64,000 nt of DNA from Rhizobium giardinii bv. giardinii H152. GTDB lineage: Bacteria; Pseudomonadota; Alphaproteobacteria; Rhizobiales; Rhizobiaceae. Within the stretch, counting starts at the first letter, position 1. Each line of letters begins with the position of its first letter. The translations under genes were made by a program, and so were the position numbers. Shown in pieces: positions 36,244 through 45,472 of the stretch. Under the pieces are notes generated by a model. The model was given only the letters and a program-made list of their open reading frames with translations, did not search any database and was not told where the DNA came from. The DNA is taken from contig NZ_KB902757.1 in assembly GCF_000379605.1 (NCBI RefSeq), forward strand, positions 124,192 through 188,191, in the 5' to 3' direction.

Positions 36244-37221
36244 TTACCTCAAAGCCAGTGCGCTGGAAACCCTGCCGATTGATCCTGTTACCGTGAGGTC
36301 GACGCCGATATTCGCGCCGGCGGAGACGCTTGCCTTGCCGGTGGCGATCAGCAGTGGCTTGTCGAGCGGCTTTGCCGGCAGCAGGTCGCCTTTCGCCCAA
36401 ACGGCCTTGAGCGCCTTTGCGTTCATCCCGGCCACATTGACGTCGATGTCGGGCAGCGTTCCTGCGACACGGTAGGGGCAGCGTCGCTTTCCGCAATTCG
36501 TCGCCGAGGAGAACTGCCACAGCGCGTAGCTGTCCCAGTTTCCCATCGGAAAGACGTTGCGAATGCCCGGCTTGTAGCGGGCATACCAGAGCGGCAGGCG
36601 AGACAGGATCGGGAAACGATCCCGGTTGGTGGCGATGTATTTGGCCGTCACGTGATTGGTGTAGAGCATCGGGTAGCGACCGGTGCGGGTCTTGATGTGG
36701 CCGGCAAAAACAGCGGCATCCTCCAGGGACATGTATTTTTCCGGATCGAGGCCTTCGATGTCGAGCACCATCAGTTCGTCGTCCCGGGGCTCGGCATAAT
36801 CGAGGAAATGATTGGCCTGGTCGACCGGATTGCCGGGACGGGCGAGGTGGTAGGCGCCCCAGAGCAGGCCGTTCGCGCGGGCAATGAGGCGCCGCGTCTG
36901 GTAGAGCTCGCGGCTGACCGCATATTTCCGCCACATCGTCTTGCAGTGGGCAACGGTATCGCCGCCATGATCTCCCGTGCAGGCGAAACTTTCCGGCAGC
37001 CCGTCCGACGCCTTGGAGATGAAGCCGGCGATCCGCTTGTCCTTCAGCATCTCCTCCCAGTCGATGATGTTCATCTCGTAGGCGTCGATGACGAGGGCAT
37101 TGTCCCTGGACTTCCAGGGCGTGATGTCGCGTGCGTTAACGCCGCCCGGCCACAGCGCGACGCCGAGGATAGCGGCGAGGCGGAAAAACATGCCCAAGCT
37201 GATCGACCGGCGCTTTTCCAT
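36244..37221 (-). CDS. Glycoside hydrolase family 25 (lysozyme-like) secreted protein
   Basis: After an N-terminal hydrophobic signal (GMFFRLAAILGVALWPGGVNA) the GH25 barrel begins with ALVIDAYEMNIIDWEEML. It contains GAYHLARPGNPVDQANHFLDY, the acidic ELMVLDIEGLDPEKY strand and LWYARYKPG ... YALWQFSS. GH25 enzymes cleave the MurNAc-GlcNAc bond of peptidoglycan. The usual DVSxxQG opening is replaced by DAYEMN, but the DIE acidic motif is kept. ATG 37221 is preferred to the GTG at 37224. A CtrA-type box lies 21 bases upstream. Confidence 0.87.
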   Translation of the reverse strand: MEKRRSISLGMFFRLAAILGVALWPGGVNARDITPWKSRDNALVIDAYEMNIIDWEEMLKDKRIAGFISKASDGLPESFACTGDHGGDTVAHCKTMWRKYAVSRELYQTRRLIARANGLLWGAYHLARPGNPVDQANHFLDYAEPRDDELMVLDIEGLDPEKYMSLEDAAVFAGHIKTRTGRYPMLYTNHVTAKYIATNRDRFPILSRLPLWYARYKPGIRNVFPMGNWDSYALWQFSSATNCGKRRCPYRVAGTLPDIDVNVAGMNAKALKAVWAKGDLLPAKPLDKPLLIATGKASVSAGANIGVDLTVTGSIGRVSSALALR

Positions 37222-37244
37222 CACAAGAGGGTGCTGAAACAGGG

Positions 37245-37260
37245 TTAACCGAGGGTTAAC
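37245..37260. promoter_or_regulatory. CtrA-type box TTAA-N7-TTAAC
   Basis: TTAA (37245-37248), 7 bases, TTAAC (37256-37260) is an exact match to the full CtrA recognition pattern known from alphaproteobacteria. It is embedded in a direct repeat of AGGGTTAAC spaced 11 bases. It lies 21 bases from the GH25 gene start on the minus strand and 236 bases before the BA14K gene on the other. Confidence 0.65.
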
Positions 37261-37496
37261 AGCTTGAGCCTTGCAGGCGATTTTCGCCTCGATTCCCTTC
37301 GGTTACGCCCGTCGCAGGTCGCTGACGCGGCCAAAACCCCTGTGGTGGGCCGAGATGAGGGAAGGCACGGAGCCTCACACGTTCATCGCGAATGCTGCAG
37401 ACGTGCTTATCTCTGGTGGTTGACGGAACAAAAAGAACCGCGAACCGTTCTCAGGGCAAGACGATGTTGTCGGATGATAATAGAACGGAGAAACCC

Positions 37497-37976
37497 ATGG
37501 GTGTTTCGAGATTAAAAATGGCGTCTCTGGGCCTCTCGGCTGTGATGCTGGCGACGTCTTTCACGCCATCAATGGCTTTCCCCCAGATTCCCACACCGGT
37601 AAAGGTGGAGCAAGCAGCCGACGTCGAGACGGTCCAGTATTATCGACGGCGCGACTACGACGAGCGCTGGCGGGATCGTGACGGATATCGCCGGGAGTAT
37701 CGCCGGGATTATCGCCGGGACAATTACTCCTATTACCGCGGTCATCGTGGCTATCGCTACTACCGCCCGGGCTATCGCGAATATAACGGGTACTGGTTCC
37801 CGCTCGCGGCTTTTGCTACCGGCGCGCTCATCGGTGGAGCCATCGCACAGCCGCCTGTGGGCTATGGCGGCAGCCATGTCGAATGGTGCGCAAACCGCTA
37901 TCGCAGCTACCGCGCCTACGACAATACCTACCAGCCGTATAGCGGTCCGCGCCGGCAGTGCGTTTCGCCGTATTGA
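37497..37976 (+). CDS. BA14K family protein
   Basis: The 159-residue protein has a signal peptide ([20 protein letters not shown]). A Tyr/Arg/Asp-rich low-complexity region follows (about residues 45-95, repeats of YRRDYRR type). A hydrophobic helix ([18 protein letters not shown]) precedes the C-terminal BA14K signature [19 protein letters not shown] ... CVSPY. The family is named after a Brucella immunoreactive protein. It is thought to sit at the envelope. GGAG lies 8 bases before ATG 37497. Confidence 0.9.
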   Translation: MGVSRLKMASLGLSAVMLATSFTPSMAFPQIPTPVKVEQAADVETVQYYRRRDYDERWRDRDGYRREYRRDYRRDNYSYYRGHRGYRYYRPGYREYNGYWFPLAAFATGALIGGAIAQPPVGYGGSHVEWCANRYRSYRAYDNTYQPYSGPRRQCVSPY

Positions 37977-38002
37977 TGGTTTACTTCACGCGCACCAAAC
38001 TG

Positions 38003-38030
38003 GCCGGAGATGTTGTCTCCGGCTTTTTTG
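38003..38030 (+). terminator. Intrinsic terminator of the BA14K gene
   Basis: An 8-bp perfect stem GCCGGAGA/TCTCCGGC with a 5-base loop is followed by TTTTTT at 38024-38029. It lies 27 bases after the BA14K stop. Confidence 0.9.
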
Positions 38031-38037
38031 GTGCCTT

Positions 38038-39030
38038 TCAAAGTATTCCGATCCGCCTGAGAATCGTCCAGGCAAGGCCCATCGAGAAGAGAATGAACAA
38101 TCCGGCGAGAAGCGTGCCGTGCACGCCATCGGCAAAGGGCAGGCTGCTGGTGTTCATGCCGAAGAAACCGGTGACCAGCGTCGGCGGCAGCAGGAACGCC
38201 GTCATCAGCGACAGGATGTAGAGATGGCGGTTGGTTTCCGAGGACAGCTTGCTGTCGATTTCCTCATGCAGCAGCCGGGCGCTTTCCTGCAGGGCAAAGA
38301 CATCGCGATCGACCGATTCCAGTCGGTCTGAAAGGCGCTCCGCCACGTCGATGAAGCCGGGCGGCACTTCATCCTCCTCCGAGGTTCCGGCGCGCCGCAA
38401 CAAGGCCAACAGCGTGCGCAGGTGCCGGTGCAGGCGCACGGCCGTCCGCCGCAGCGGAGCGAGTCGCGGCTGGTGGTTGTGGCCCGCCTCGCCGTAGACG
38501 TCGTCCTCGATGACGTTGAGGTCTTCGGTCAACTCCAGCACCAGGCTGATCAGCGTGCGCTGGAACTCGACCACCATCATTTCGAACAGGTCGATGGGTC
38601 GGGCGCAGCGCGCGTTCTTCTCGACGGCGACCTTGACCCGGTCGATGCTGCGCAGCGGATGCAGGCGCGTGGTGATGATGATCTTGTCGGTGACGGCGAA
38701 ATGCAGCCAGCCGATGGTCTTTGTCTCGGCGTCGAAGCTGCGCTCGAAATCGACCAGCGTGCCATAGATCATGTCGTCGGCGACGGTGACGGCCGCCTGC
38801 GTGTCATGGCTGGTCAGCGTCGAAAGCGCACTCGGCGGCAGGCTGGTGATGCGTTCGATCAGGGCAGGGGTACGGGCGTCGCTGAGCGCCAGATGCAGCC
38901 ACACCCATCCGTCGCCTTCCATCAGCGCGTCGATGGAGGAATCGGTGGCAATTCGCAGGCAGCGGCTTTCGCCGGGCAAAAAGCGGTAGGCCCAGACGAG
39001 GCCTGGGATTTCCGAGGAGATGAGATTCAT
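38038..39030 (-). CDS. CorA-family divalent cation transporter (ZntB-like)
   Basis: The 330-residue protein has a large N-terminal cytoplasmic domain and two C-terminal membrane helices (about residues 268-290 and 303-325). They are joined by the diagnostic GMN motif in VTGFFGMNTSSLPF. The loop lacks the usual charged MPEL/GVPL segment of Mg importers, which favours the ZntB-like branch (zinc or other divalent efflux/uptake). It is convergent with the BA14K gene and divergent from the acyl-CoA dehydrogenase gene. Confidence 0.87.
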   Translation of the reverse strand: MNLISSEIPGLVWAYRFLPGESRCLRIATDSSIDALMEGDGWVWLHLALSDARTPALIERITSLPPSALSTLTSHDTQAAVTVADDMIYGTLVDFERSFDAETKTIGWLHFAVTDKIIITTRLHPLRSIDRVKVAVEKNARCARPIDLFEMMVVEFQRTLISLVLELTEDLNVIEDDVYGEAGHNHQPRLAPLRRTAVRLHRHLRTLLALLRRAGTSEEDEVPPGFIDVAERLSDRLESVDRDVFALQESARLLHEEIDSKLSSETNRHLYILSLMTAFLLPPTLVTGFFGMNTSSLPFADGVHGTLLAGLFILFSMGLAWTILRRIGIL

Positions 39031-39236
39031 GCGGGCGTAATCCCGGGAGGAGGCCAGACTACGCTTTAGTCGGGTTCCATGACAGTTTTGTTACAGGCAT
39101 CCATCATCGGCACGCATGGCGCTGTACGATGGAATATTGACGTTTACGTAAAAATCAATAATTTCTCGATCCGACGAACATGCCCTTGCTGGACTGCTGG
39201 ACGGCAATGTTGTCATGTGACTGCGGAGGAGACGAT

Positions 39237-41018
39237 ATGTACAAGGCACCGGTGGACGAAGTTCTGTTCACGCTCAAGCACGTGGCCGGCCTCGCCGAGG
39301 ACCTGGCCGAGGGCGTTTTTGGCGATCTGGACGAGGATCTCGTCGACGCCATCCTTGGGGAGGCCGGCCGCTTCGCCAATGAAGAAGTGGCGCCGCTTGC
39401 CGACATCGGCGACAAGCAGGGCTCCAAGCTGGTCGATGGCAAGGTCCGGACGCCGGACGGCTGGCGCGATCTCTATCGCAACTGGGCCGCGGGCGGCTGG
39501 AACAGCCTGACCGCACCGGAGGAATTCGGCGGCCAGGGCCTGCCGCATATGCTGCACATCGCGGCGATGGAATTCTGGAATGCCGGCTCCATGGCTTTCG
39601 CCCTTGCGCCGATGCTGACCATGGGCGCGGTCGACGCGCTGGAAAAGCACGGCTCCGACACGCTGAAATCGGTGTTTCTCGCCAGGATGATTTCCGGCGA
39701 ATGGACGGGAACGATGAATCTGACCGAGCCGCACGCCGGCTCCGACCTCGGCGTCTTGAAGACCCGTGCCGAGCGCCGCGACGACGGCACCTACCGCATT
39801 TTCGGCCAGAAGATCTTCATCACCTGGGGCGAACACGAGATGACCGACAACATCGTTCATCTGGTGCTTGCCCGTCTTGCCGGAGCGCCGGAAGGCACTC
39901 GTGGCATCTCGCTGTTCCTCGTACCGAAATACCTCGTCAACGAAGACGGGTCGCTCGGCGCCCGCAACGACCTGTTCTGCCATTCGCTCGAACACAAGCT
40001 CGGCATCCATGCCTCGCCGACCTGCACCATGGTCTATGGCGACGGCAAGTTCGGCGACGAAAAAGGCGCCGTCGGCTATCTCGTCGGCGAGGAGAACAAG
40101 GGCCTCAACTGCATGTTCACGATGATGAACAACGCCCGCCTTGCCGTAGGCACACAAGGGGTGGCGATGGCCGACGCGGCGACGCAACACGCACTGAACT
40201 ATGCGCGCGAACGCACGCAGGGCAAGGCGCCGGGCTGGCAGGGAACCGGCATGAGCCCGATCGTCGAGCATCCGGACATCGCCCGCACGCTGCTGACCAT
40301 GAAGGCGCTGACGAAGGGCGCGCGTGCCATCGCCTTTGCCTGCGCCCGCGCCGTTGACCGGGCGCATGTCTCGCAGGGCGAGACGGCACGCTACTGGCTG
40401 GAACGCTCAAGCCTTTTGACGCCGATCGCCAAGTCCTTCGGCACCGATGTCGGCGTCGATGTCGCCTCGATGGGTATCCAGATCCATGGCGGCATGGGTT
40501 TCATCGAGGAGACGGGTGCCGCGCGCTATCTCCGCGACGCCCGCATCGCGCCGATTTACGAGGGCACCAACGGCATTCAGGCGATCGATCTCGTCACCCG
40601 CAAGCTGCCATTGTCTGACGGCGGCCATGTCCGCGGTTTCATCGCCGAATTGAAGGCCATTGCCGAAGACGTGGGCGCATCCAACCTCGCGGATTTCGGC
40701 GAAACGGGCCGCCGCCTTAACGATGCGATCGGCGAGCTTGAAGCGGCGACCGAGTGGCTGCTTGCCCGTCTGGCCGAAGGCAAATCCGCCGACGCGCTTG
40801 CTGGCGCGACCGCCTACCAGCGCCTCTTCGGCCTGACGCTGACCGGTGTCTACCTTGCCAAGGGCGGGCTGGCGGAGGCGGGCGATGGCGGCCGCGACGC
40901 CCGCATCGCGCTCTGCCGCTTTGCCGCCGAGAACCTGTTGTCCGAAACGGCGGCGCTCAAAAACAGCATCATCAACGGCGCGGCAAGCCTTGCCGCCGCC
41001 CGCATCGCACTTGTCTGA
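39237..41018 (+). CDS. Acyl-CoA dehydrogenase (long, DmdC/AidB-like type)
   Basis: The 593-residue flavoprotein opens with MYKAPVDEVLFTLKHVAGL. It contains the FAD/substrate motifs GTMNLTEPHAGSDLG and FGQKIFITWGEHEMTDNIVHLVLAR, the QIHGGMGFIEETGAARYLRDARI block, and IYEGTNGIQAIDLV carrying the probable catalytic Glu. The extended C-terminal domain is typical of the branch that includes 3-methylmercaptopropionyl-CoA dehydrogenase (DmdC). The substrate is not evident. GGAGGAGA precedes ATG 39237. It forms an operon with the enoyl-CoA hydratase gene. Confidence 0.93.
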   Translation: MYKAPVDEVLFTLKHVAGLAEDLAEGVFGDLDEDLVDAILGEAGRFANEEVAPLADIGDKQGSKLVDGKVRTPDGWRDLYRNWAAGGWNSLTAPEEFGGQGLPHMLHIAAMEFWNAGSMAFALAPMLTMGAVDALEKHGSDTLKSVFLARMISGEWTGTMNLTEPHAGSDLGVLKTRAERRDDGTYRIFGQKIFITWGEHEMTDNIVHLVLARLAGAPEGTRGISLFLVPKYLVNEDGSLGARNDLFCHSLEHKLGIHASPTCTMVYGDGKFGDEKGAVGYLVGEENKGLNCMFTMMNNARLAVGTQGVAMADAATQHALNYARERTQGKAPGWQGTGMSPIVEHPDIARTLLTMKALTKGARAIAFACARAVDRAHVSQGETARYWLERSSLLTPIAKSFGTDVGVDVASMGIQIHGGMGFIEETGAARYLRDARIAPIYEGTNGIQAIDLVTRKLPLSDGGHVRGFIAELKAIAEDVGASNLADFGETGRRLNDAIGELEAATEWLLARLAEGKSADALAGATAYQRLFGLTLTGVYLAKGGLAEAGDGGRDARIALCRFAAENLLSETAALKNSIINGAASLAAARIALV

Positions 41019-41057
41019 ACAACCGGGCCTGCCCCCTTGGTCCTGAAGGAGACTGCC

Positions 41058-41810
41058 ATGACCGACGACGTTCTGATCGAGCGGCCGCAAGACTATCCTG
41101 GCGTTCAGGTCATACGGTTCAACCGACCGGCCAAGAAGAATGCCATTACCAGGGCGATGTACGCCAAGATGGCCAATGCGCTTACCGTCGCCGGCACCGA
41201 TGACGCCGTCCGCGTCACCGTTTTTCTCGGGACCGAAGGCTGTTTTTCGGCCGGCAACGACATGGCCGATTTCATGGCCTTTGCCGTGGGCGGAACCATG
41301 GGGCAGGAGGTGCTCGACTTCCTGCGCGCGCTGGCCGGTGCTGCCAAGCCCGTCGTTTCCGGTGTCGACGGCCTGGCGATCGGCATCGGTACGACGATCC
41401 ACCTCCACTGCGATCTGACGATCGCCTCGGCGCGCTCGGTCTTCAAGACGCCGTTCGTCGATCTGGCGCTGGTGCCGGAAGCCGCCTCCAGCCTGATCGT
41501 ACCGCGCATCGCCGGCCACCAGCGCGCCTTTGCGCTGCTCGCCGCGGGCCAACCCTTCACGGCGGAGGAAGCGCAGGAAGCCGGGTTGATCTGGAGGATT
41601 GCCGGCGCTGACGCGATCGAGGAGGAGGTGCTGGCACTCGCCGCGAACCTCGCCAGGAAGCCGCCGGAAGCCCTGCGCATCGCTCGCCGGTTGATCCGTG
41701 GCGACCGGTCCGACGTGCTTGCACGCATCGAGGAGGAGGCCGAACACTTCGCCGCACAACTGAAGAGTGCAGAAGCGCGCGCTGCCTTCGAGGCTTTCAT
41801 GCGCCGCTGA
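41058..41810 (+). CDS. Enoyl-CoA hydratase/isomerase family protein
   Basis: The 250-residue crotonase-fold enzyme carries FNRPAKKNAITRAMYAKM, the first oxyanion loop FSAGNDMADF and DGLAIGIGTTIHLHCDLTIAS, which holds the second. PFVDLALVPEAASSLIVPRI follows. It would hydrate a 2-enoyl-CoA produced by the dehydrogenase encoded 39 bases upstream. The glutamate-type catalytic position reads VPEAAS, as in many isomerase-like members. AAGGAGA precedes ATG 41058. Confidence 0.92.
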   Translation: MTDDVLIERPQDYPGVQVIRFNRPAKKNAITRAMYAKMANALTVAGTDDAVRVTVFLGTEGCFSAGNDMADFMAFAVGGTMGQEVLDFLRALAGAAKPVVSGVDGLAIGIGTTIHLHCDLTIASARSVFKTPFVDLALVPEAASSLIVPRIAGHQRAFALLAAGQPFTAEEAQEAGLIWRIAGADAIEEEVLALAANLARKPPEALRIARRLIRGDRSDVLARIEEEAEHFAAQLKSAEARAAFEAFMRR

Positions 41811-41922
41811 GGACTTTGTACGTATCATGCCTTGCCGGAGGGCGGGATGAGACCCATATTGCAGTCTGTTGCGTGGAGGAATTTCGGCACTGGGGGCAGC
41901 CGGCAAAGTCAAGGATTCGTCC

Positions 41923-43005
41923 ATGCGGTCTCGTTTCAAGCTTTCCCTCTCCGATATGCTGAGACAGCACCGGCGGTGGGAAAGGACTCTCGCCAAGGCC
42001 GTCAAGATCACCCGCAAGGCTGTTGTTTCTGCCACCTCTGCCCCGGCATCGGTGCCGGCAACCGCAAAGCCGAAAGCGGTCCACAGGCTGGAGGAGGTCA
42101 AGGCATTCGGCAGCAATCCCGGCCATCTGCGCATGCTGCGTTATGTGCCCCGGGGACTGCAGAAGAAATCGCCGCTCGTCGTCGTCCTGCATGGTTGCCA
42201 TCAGACGGCGGAAGCCTATGACCAGGGCAGTGGCTGGTCGACGCTGGCGCGCGAGCGCGGCTTTGCCGTCGTCTATGCCGAGCAGAAACGCTCGAACAAC
42301 GCCAATCTCTGTTTCAACTGGTTCCGCCCGAGCAATGTGGCGCGCGACCGCGGCGAGGTGATGTCGATCCTCCAGATGGTCGCCAAGATGGCGGCGACGC
42401 ACGGTATCGACCGCAAGCGGGTGTTCATCACCGGCCTTTCGGCTGGCGGTGCAATGACCGCGGCCATGCTGGCCGCTTATCCAGACGTGTTTCGTGCCGG
42501 CGGCATCATCGCCGGTCTGCCCTATGGCGCTGCCCGCGACGTGCAGCGCGCGCTCGCTGCCATGAAGAACGCGCCGCAGCGGACACCGCAGGAATGGGGC
42601 GACCTTGTGCGTGCCGCATCCTCGGTGAAGCGGGATTTCCCCACGGTTTCCATCTGGCACGGGACGCGGGACCACACGGTCTCGCTCTCCAATGCCGAGG
42701 CGCTGCTCCAGCAATGGCTTGACGTCCATGGGCTCGAGCGCGATGCCTTCACGCAGAGTGCGGTCGACGGTCATATCCGCCGCGTCTGGAAGAATGCGTC
42801 CGGCAAGATGGCCGTCGAGTTGTACCTGATCGAGGGGATGGGGCATGGAACGCCGTTGAAGCCGAGACCTGCCTCGCGGGTGCGGGCGGATACACCGGGT
42901 CCCTTCATGCTCAATGCCGGCATTTCCTCTTCGATGCATCTCGCGACCGCCTGGGGGCTGAAAAAACCGGCCCTGCTTTCGGCTTTGAGACAGGCCGCCG
43001 AATAG
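41923..43005 (+). CDS. PHB depolymerase-type esterase (Esterase_PHB family)
   Basis: The 360-residue alpha/beta hydrolase has an oxyanion motif LVVVLHGCHQTAEAYDQGSGW, the nucleophile elbow FITGLSAGGAM (Ser near residue 184), the acidic residue in IWHGTRDHTVS and His in GMGHGTPL. This is the order of intracellular or secreted poly-3-hydroxybutyrate depolymerase-like esterases. There is no obvious signal peptide but a basic N-terminal extension. It lies 112 bases after the enoyl-CoA hydratase gene, which would suit hydroxyacyl-CoA metabolism. True polymer activity is unproven. Confidence 0.88.
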   Translation: MRSRFKLSLSDMLRQHRRWERTLAKAVKITRKAVVSATSAPASVPATAKPKAVHRLEEVKAFGSNPGHLRMLRYVPRGLQKKSPLVVVLHGCHQTAEAYDQGSGWSTLARERGFAVVYAEQKRSNNANLCFNWFRPSNVARDRGEVMSILQMVAKMAATHGIDRKRVFITGLSAGGAMTAAMLAAYPDVFRAGGIIAGLPYGAARDVQRALAAMKNAPQRTPQEWGDLVRAASSVKRDFPTVSIWHGTRDHTVSLSNAEALLQQWLDVHGLERDAFTQSAVDGHIRRVWKNASGKMAVELYLIEGMGHGTPLKPRPASRVRADTPGPFMLNAGISSSMHLATAWGLKKPALLSALRQAAE

Positions 43006-43048
43006 GCGGGAAGTCCGATAAAATCCCCGCATATCAGCCAATGAATTT

Positions 43049-43063
43049 TTAACGCTGCCTTAA
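43049..43063. promoter_or_regulatory. CtrA-like box TTAA-N7-TTAA
   Basis: TTAA (43049-43052), 7 bases, TTAA (43060-43063) matches the CtrA half-site spacing. The base after the second half is G instead of C. It lies about 185 bases before the dCache chemoreceptor start and 44 bases after the esterase stop. Confidence 0.5.
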
Positions 43064-43247
43064 GTACGCCGGGCTATGGTCCGGCCATCACGGGCATCTC
43101 ATACCAGCCCCCCAGGCCGCATGACGCGCGCCGTTTTCGCCTCCGGGCATGTCTTCATTCTCGCGAACTCAGGGGTCTGCCCCGCGCGCCGTCGCGCCCA
43201 TTGGCGATTTGGTTGCGCAAAGCTGCACCGCAATAAGGAAGCCTGCC

Positions 43248-45353
43248 TTGTCCAAAAGATCTAACCTGATGACGCGCATTCTCATCGCCGCGTCGCTTGT
43301 CGTCATCGCCGCCTTTGCCGGCTTTTCCGTCTATATCGACAGCCTCCAGCATGCCGTGACGACGCGCGCGGTCGAGGAGAACATTGCCTCCTCCGGCAAG
43401 CAGGCCGCCCAGAGCGTTGCCAACTGGCTGAACGGCCGCGTCACCTTGACGGCAATGGCCGCAAACGCGGCCGGCAGCGCCGCCGATCACGCGGGCCTCG
43501 TCGGCGCGCTCAAGAACGGTGTCCTGGAGAAGGAATTCCTCAGCACCTATGTCGGCGACGAGACCGGGAAATTCACCAGCTGGCCGGATTTGCCGCTGCC
43601 GGCGGATTATGACCCGCGCAAGCGCCCGTGGTATCAGCAGGCTGCCAAGGCCGATACCAGCGTACTCACCGATCCCTATATCGACGCGTCGAGCGGCGAC
43701 CTGATCATCAGCGCGGCCGTTCCGGTCAAGCGCGATGGCAAGCTGTTCGGCATCGCAGGCAGCGATTTCTCGCTCAAGACCCTCGTCGACATGATCAAGT
43801 CCGTCGATGTCGGCGGCGGCACAGGTTTTGCCTTCCTCGTCAACAAGTCGGGCCAGATCCTCGTTCATCCGGACGCAAAGCTTGTCACCAAGACGCTCGC
43901 GGAGGCCTTCCCGGCAGCCACGCCGTCGATCTCCTCCTCGATCATGCCAACCGATCTTGGCGGCAAGCCGATGCTCGTCAGCTTCGTGCCGGTCGCCGGC
44001 CTGCCTTCGGTCGAATGGTATGTCGGCTTCGCAGTTGATGCCGATCTTGCCTATTCCGCCGTCGGCCAGTTCCGTATCGCCGCAACCATTGCCACGCTTC
44101 TCGCCGTCGGCGTGATGATCGCCTTCCTCGCGACATTGCTCAGCCGCCTCGTCATCCGCCCGGTCACCGATATGACGCGTGCGATGGAGCGGCTTGCCAG
44201 CGGCGACCTGAAGGCTGAAATTCCCGGCCAGGAACGCCGCGACCAGATCGGTTCCATGGCCGCCGCCGTCGCCGTCTTCCGCACTAATGCCATCGAGCGC
44301 GTGCGCCTCGAAGGTGAAGCCGACGCCGGTCGTTCGCTGTCGGAAAAGGAGCGCTGCGAGCGCGAAGCGCTGAAGGCGAAGGAAACCGCCGACATCCAGC
44401 AGGCCGTCGAAGCGCTGGCGACCGGTCTCGGCCGTCTTGCCGACGGTGACCTCGGTTACCGCATCTCCATTCCTTTCGTCGCGCATCTCGACCGCCTGCG
44501 CGCCGACTTCAACAACTCCGTCTCCAAGCTCCACGACGCGCTTCAGGCTGTCGGAACCAATGCCCGGGCAATCGATGCCGGCGCCAGCGAAATCCGCCAT
44601 GCCGCCGACGACCTTGCCCGCCGCACCGAACAGCAGGCCGCCTCCGTCGAGGAGACCGCCGCAGCACTCGAGGAAATCACCACGACGGTCAAGGATTCGG
44701 CCCGCCGCGCCGAGGAAGTCGGCCAGCTGGTCGCCCGCACCCGCGCCGGGGCGGAAAAGTCTGGCGAAGTCGTCCGCGACGCCGTCAACGCCATGCAGGG
44801 CATCGAGAAGTCGTCCGGTGAGATCAGCAATATCATCGGCGTCATCGACGACATCGCCTTCCAGACCAACCTTCTGGCGCTGAATGCGGGCGTCGAGGCA
44901 GCACGCGCCGGTGACGCGGGCAAGGGTTTTGCCGTCGTTGCCCAGGAAGTGCGCGAACTCGCCCAGCGCTCGGCCAATGCGGCCAAGGAGATCAAGGCGC
45001 TGATCACCACGTCGGGCCAGCAAGTTCGCGCCGGCGTGGCGCTGGTCGGCGAAACCGGCCAGTCGTTGCAGAAGATCGTTGCGGAAGTCCAGGAGATCAA
45101 CGCCCATATCGGCGCGATCGTGACGGCCACCCGCGAGCAGTCGACCGGCCTGCAGGAGATCAACACGGCCGTCAACACCATGGACCAGGGCACCCAGCAG
45201 AACGCCGCCATGGTCGAGGAACAGACGGCAGCCAGCCATGGCCTCGCTTCCGAAGCCGCGGCGCTGAACGAGTTGCTCTCGCAGTTCAACCTGGGTGGCA
45301 GCCAGGTGGCACCTGTTGCACGGCGGCCGGCTTACGGTCGCCGCGCAGCCTGA
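43248..45353 (+). CDS. Methyl-accepting chemotaxis protein with amino-acid-type dCache sensor
   Basis: The 701-residue receptor has a first membrane helix (about 10-30) and a periplasmic dCache domain. A second helix (about 275-297), HAMP ([22 protein letters not shown]) and a signalling domain with [30 protein letters not shown] follow. In the sensor, YDPRKRPWY has Tyr, Arg, Trp and Tyr at the spacing described for amino-acid-binding dCache domains. DPYID and the Asp of AGSDFS also occur. TTG 43248 was chosen because AAGGA lies 8 bases upstream; ATG 43269 is the alternative. Confidence 0.92.
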   Translation: MSKRSNLMTRILIAASLVVIAAFAGFSVYIDSLQHAVTTRAVEENIASSGKQAAQSVANWLNGRVTLTAMAANAAGSAADHAGLVGALKNGVLEKEFLSTYVGDETGKFTSWPDLPLPADYDPRKRPWYQQAAKADTSVLTDPYIDASSGDLIISAAVPVKRDGKLFGIAGSDFSLKTLVDMIKSVDVGGGTGFAFLVNKSGQILVHPDAKLVTKTLAEAFPAATPSISSSIMPTDLGGKPMLVSFVPVAGLPSVEWYVGFAVDADLAYSAVGQFRIAATIATLLAVGVMIAFLATLLSRLVIRPVTDMTRAMERLASGDLKAEIPGQERRDQIGSMAAAVAVFRTNAIERVRLEGEADAGRSLSEKERCEREALKAKETADIQQAVEALATGLGRLADGDLGYRISIPFVAHLDRLRADFNNSVSKLHDALQAVGTNARAIDAGASEIRHAADDLARRTEQQAASVEETAAALEEITTTVKDSARRAEEVGQLVARTRAGAEKSGEVVRDAVNAMQGIEKSSGEISNIIGVIDDIAFQTNLLALNAGVEAARAGDAGKGFAVVAQEVRELAQRSANAAKEIKALITTSGQQVRAGVALVGETGQSLQKIVAEVQEINAHIGAIVTATREQSTGLQEINTAVNTMDQGTQQNAAMVEEQTAASHGLASEAAALNELLSQFNLGGSQVAPVARRPAYGRRAA

Positions 45354-45371
45354 TCGCCATCAGCTTAAACG

Positions 45372-45409
45372 TCCCCTCGAAGTGCGAAACTTCGAGGGGA
45401 TATTGTTTT
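45372..45409 (+). terminator. Intrinsic terminator after the dCache chemoreceptor
   Basis: A perfect 12-bp stem TCCCCTCGAAGT/ACTTCGAGGGGA with a 5-base GCGAA loop is followed by TATTGTTTT. It lies 18 bases after the stop and probably also helps separate the convergent rlmD gene. Confidence 0.85.
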
Positions 45410-45472
45410 CACGACGCGCAACGCGACACAGCGGGATCGTTCCCTCTTGGCACGTTCTGAGACGTTCCCGGG

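Noticed and set aside
43155-45239. 694-residue minus-strand open frame opposite the dCache chemoreceptor
   Set aside because: The sense strand encodes a complete receptor with every signature. The antisense translation is Gly/Asp/Arg-rich without domains.
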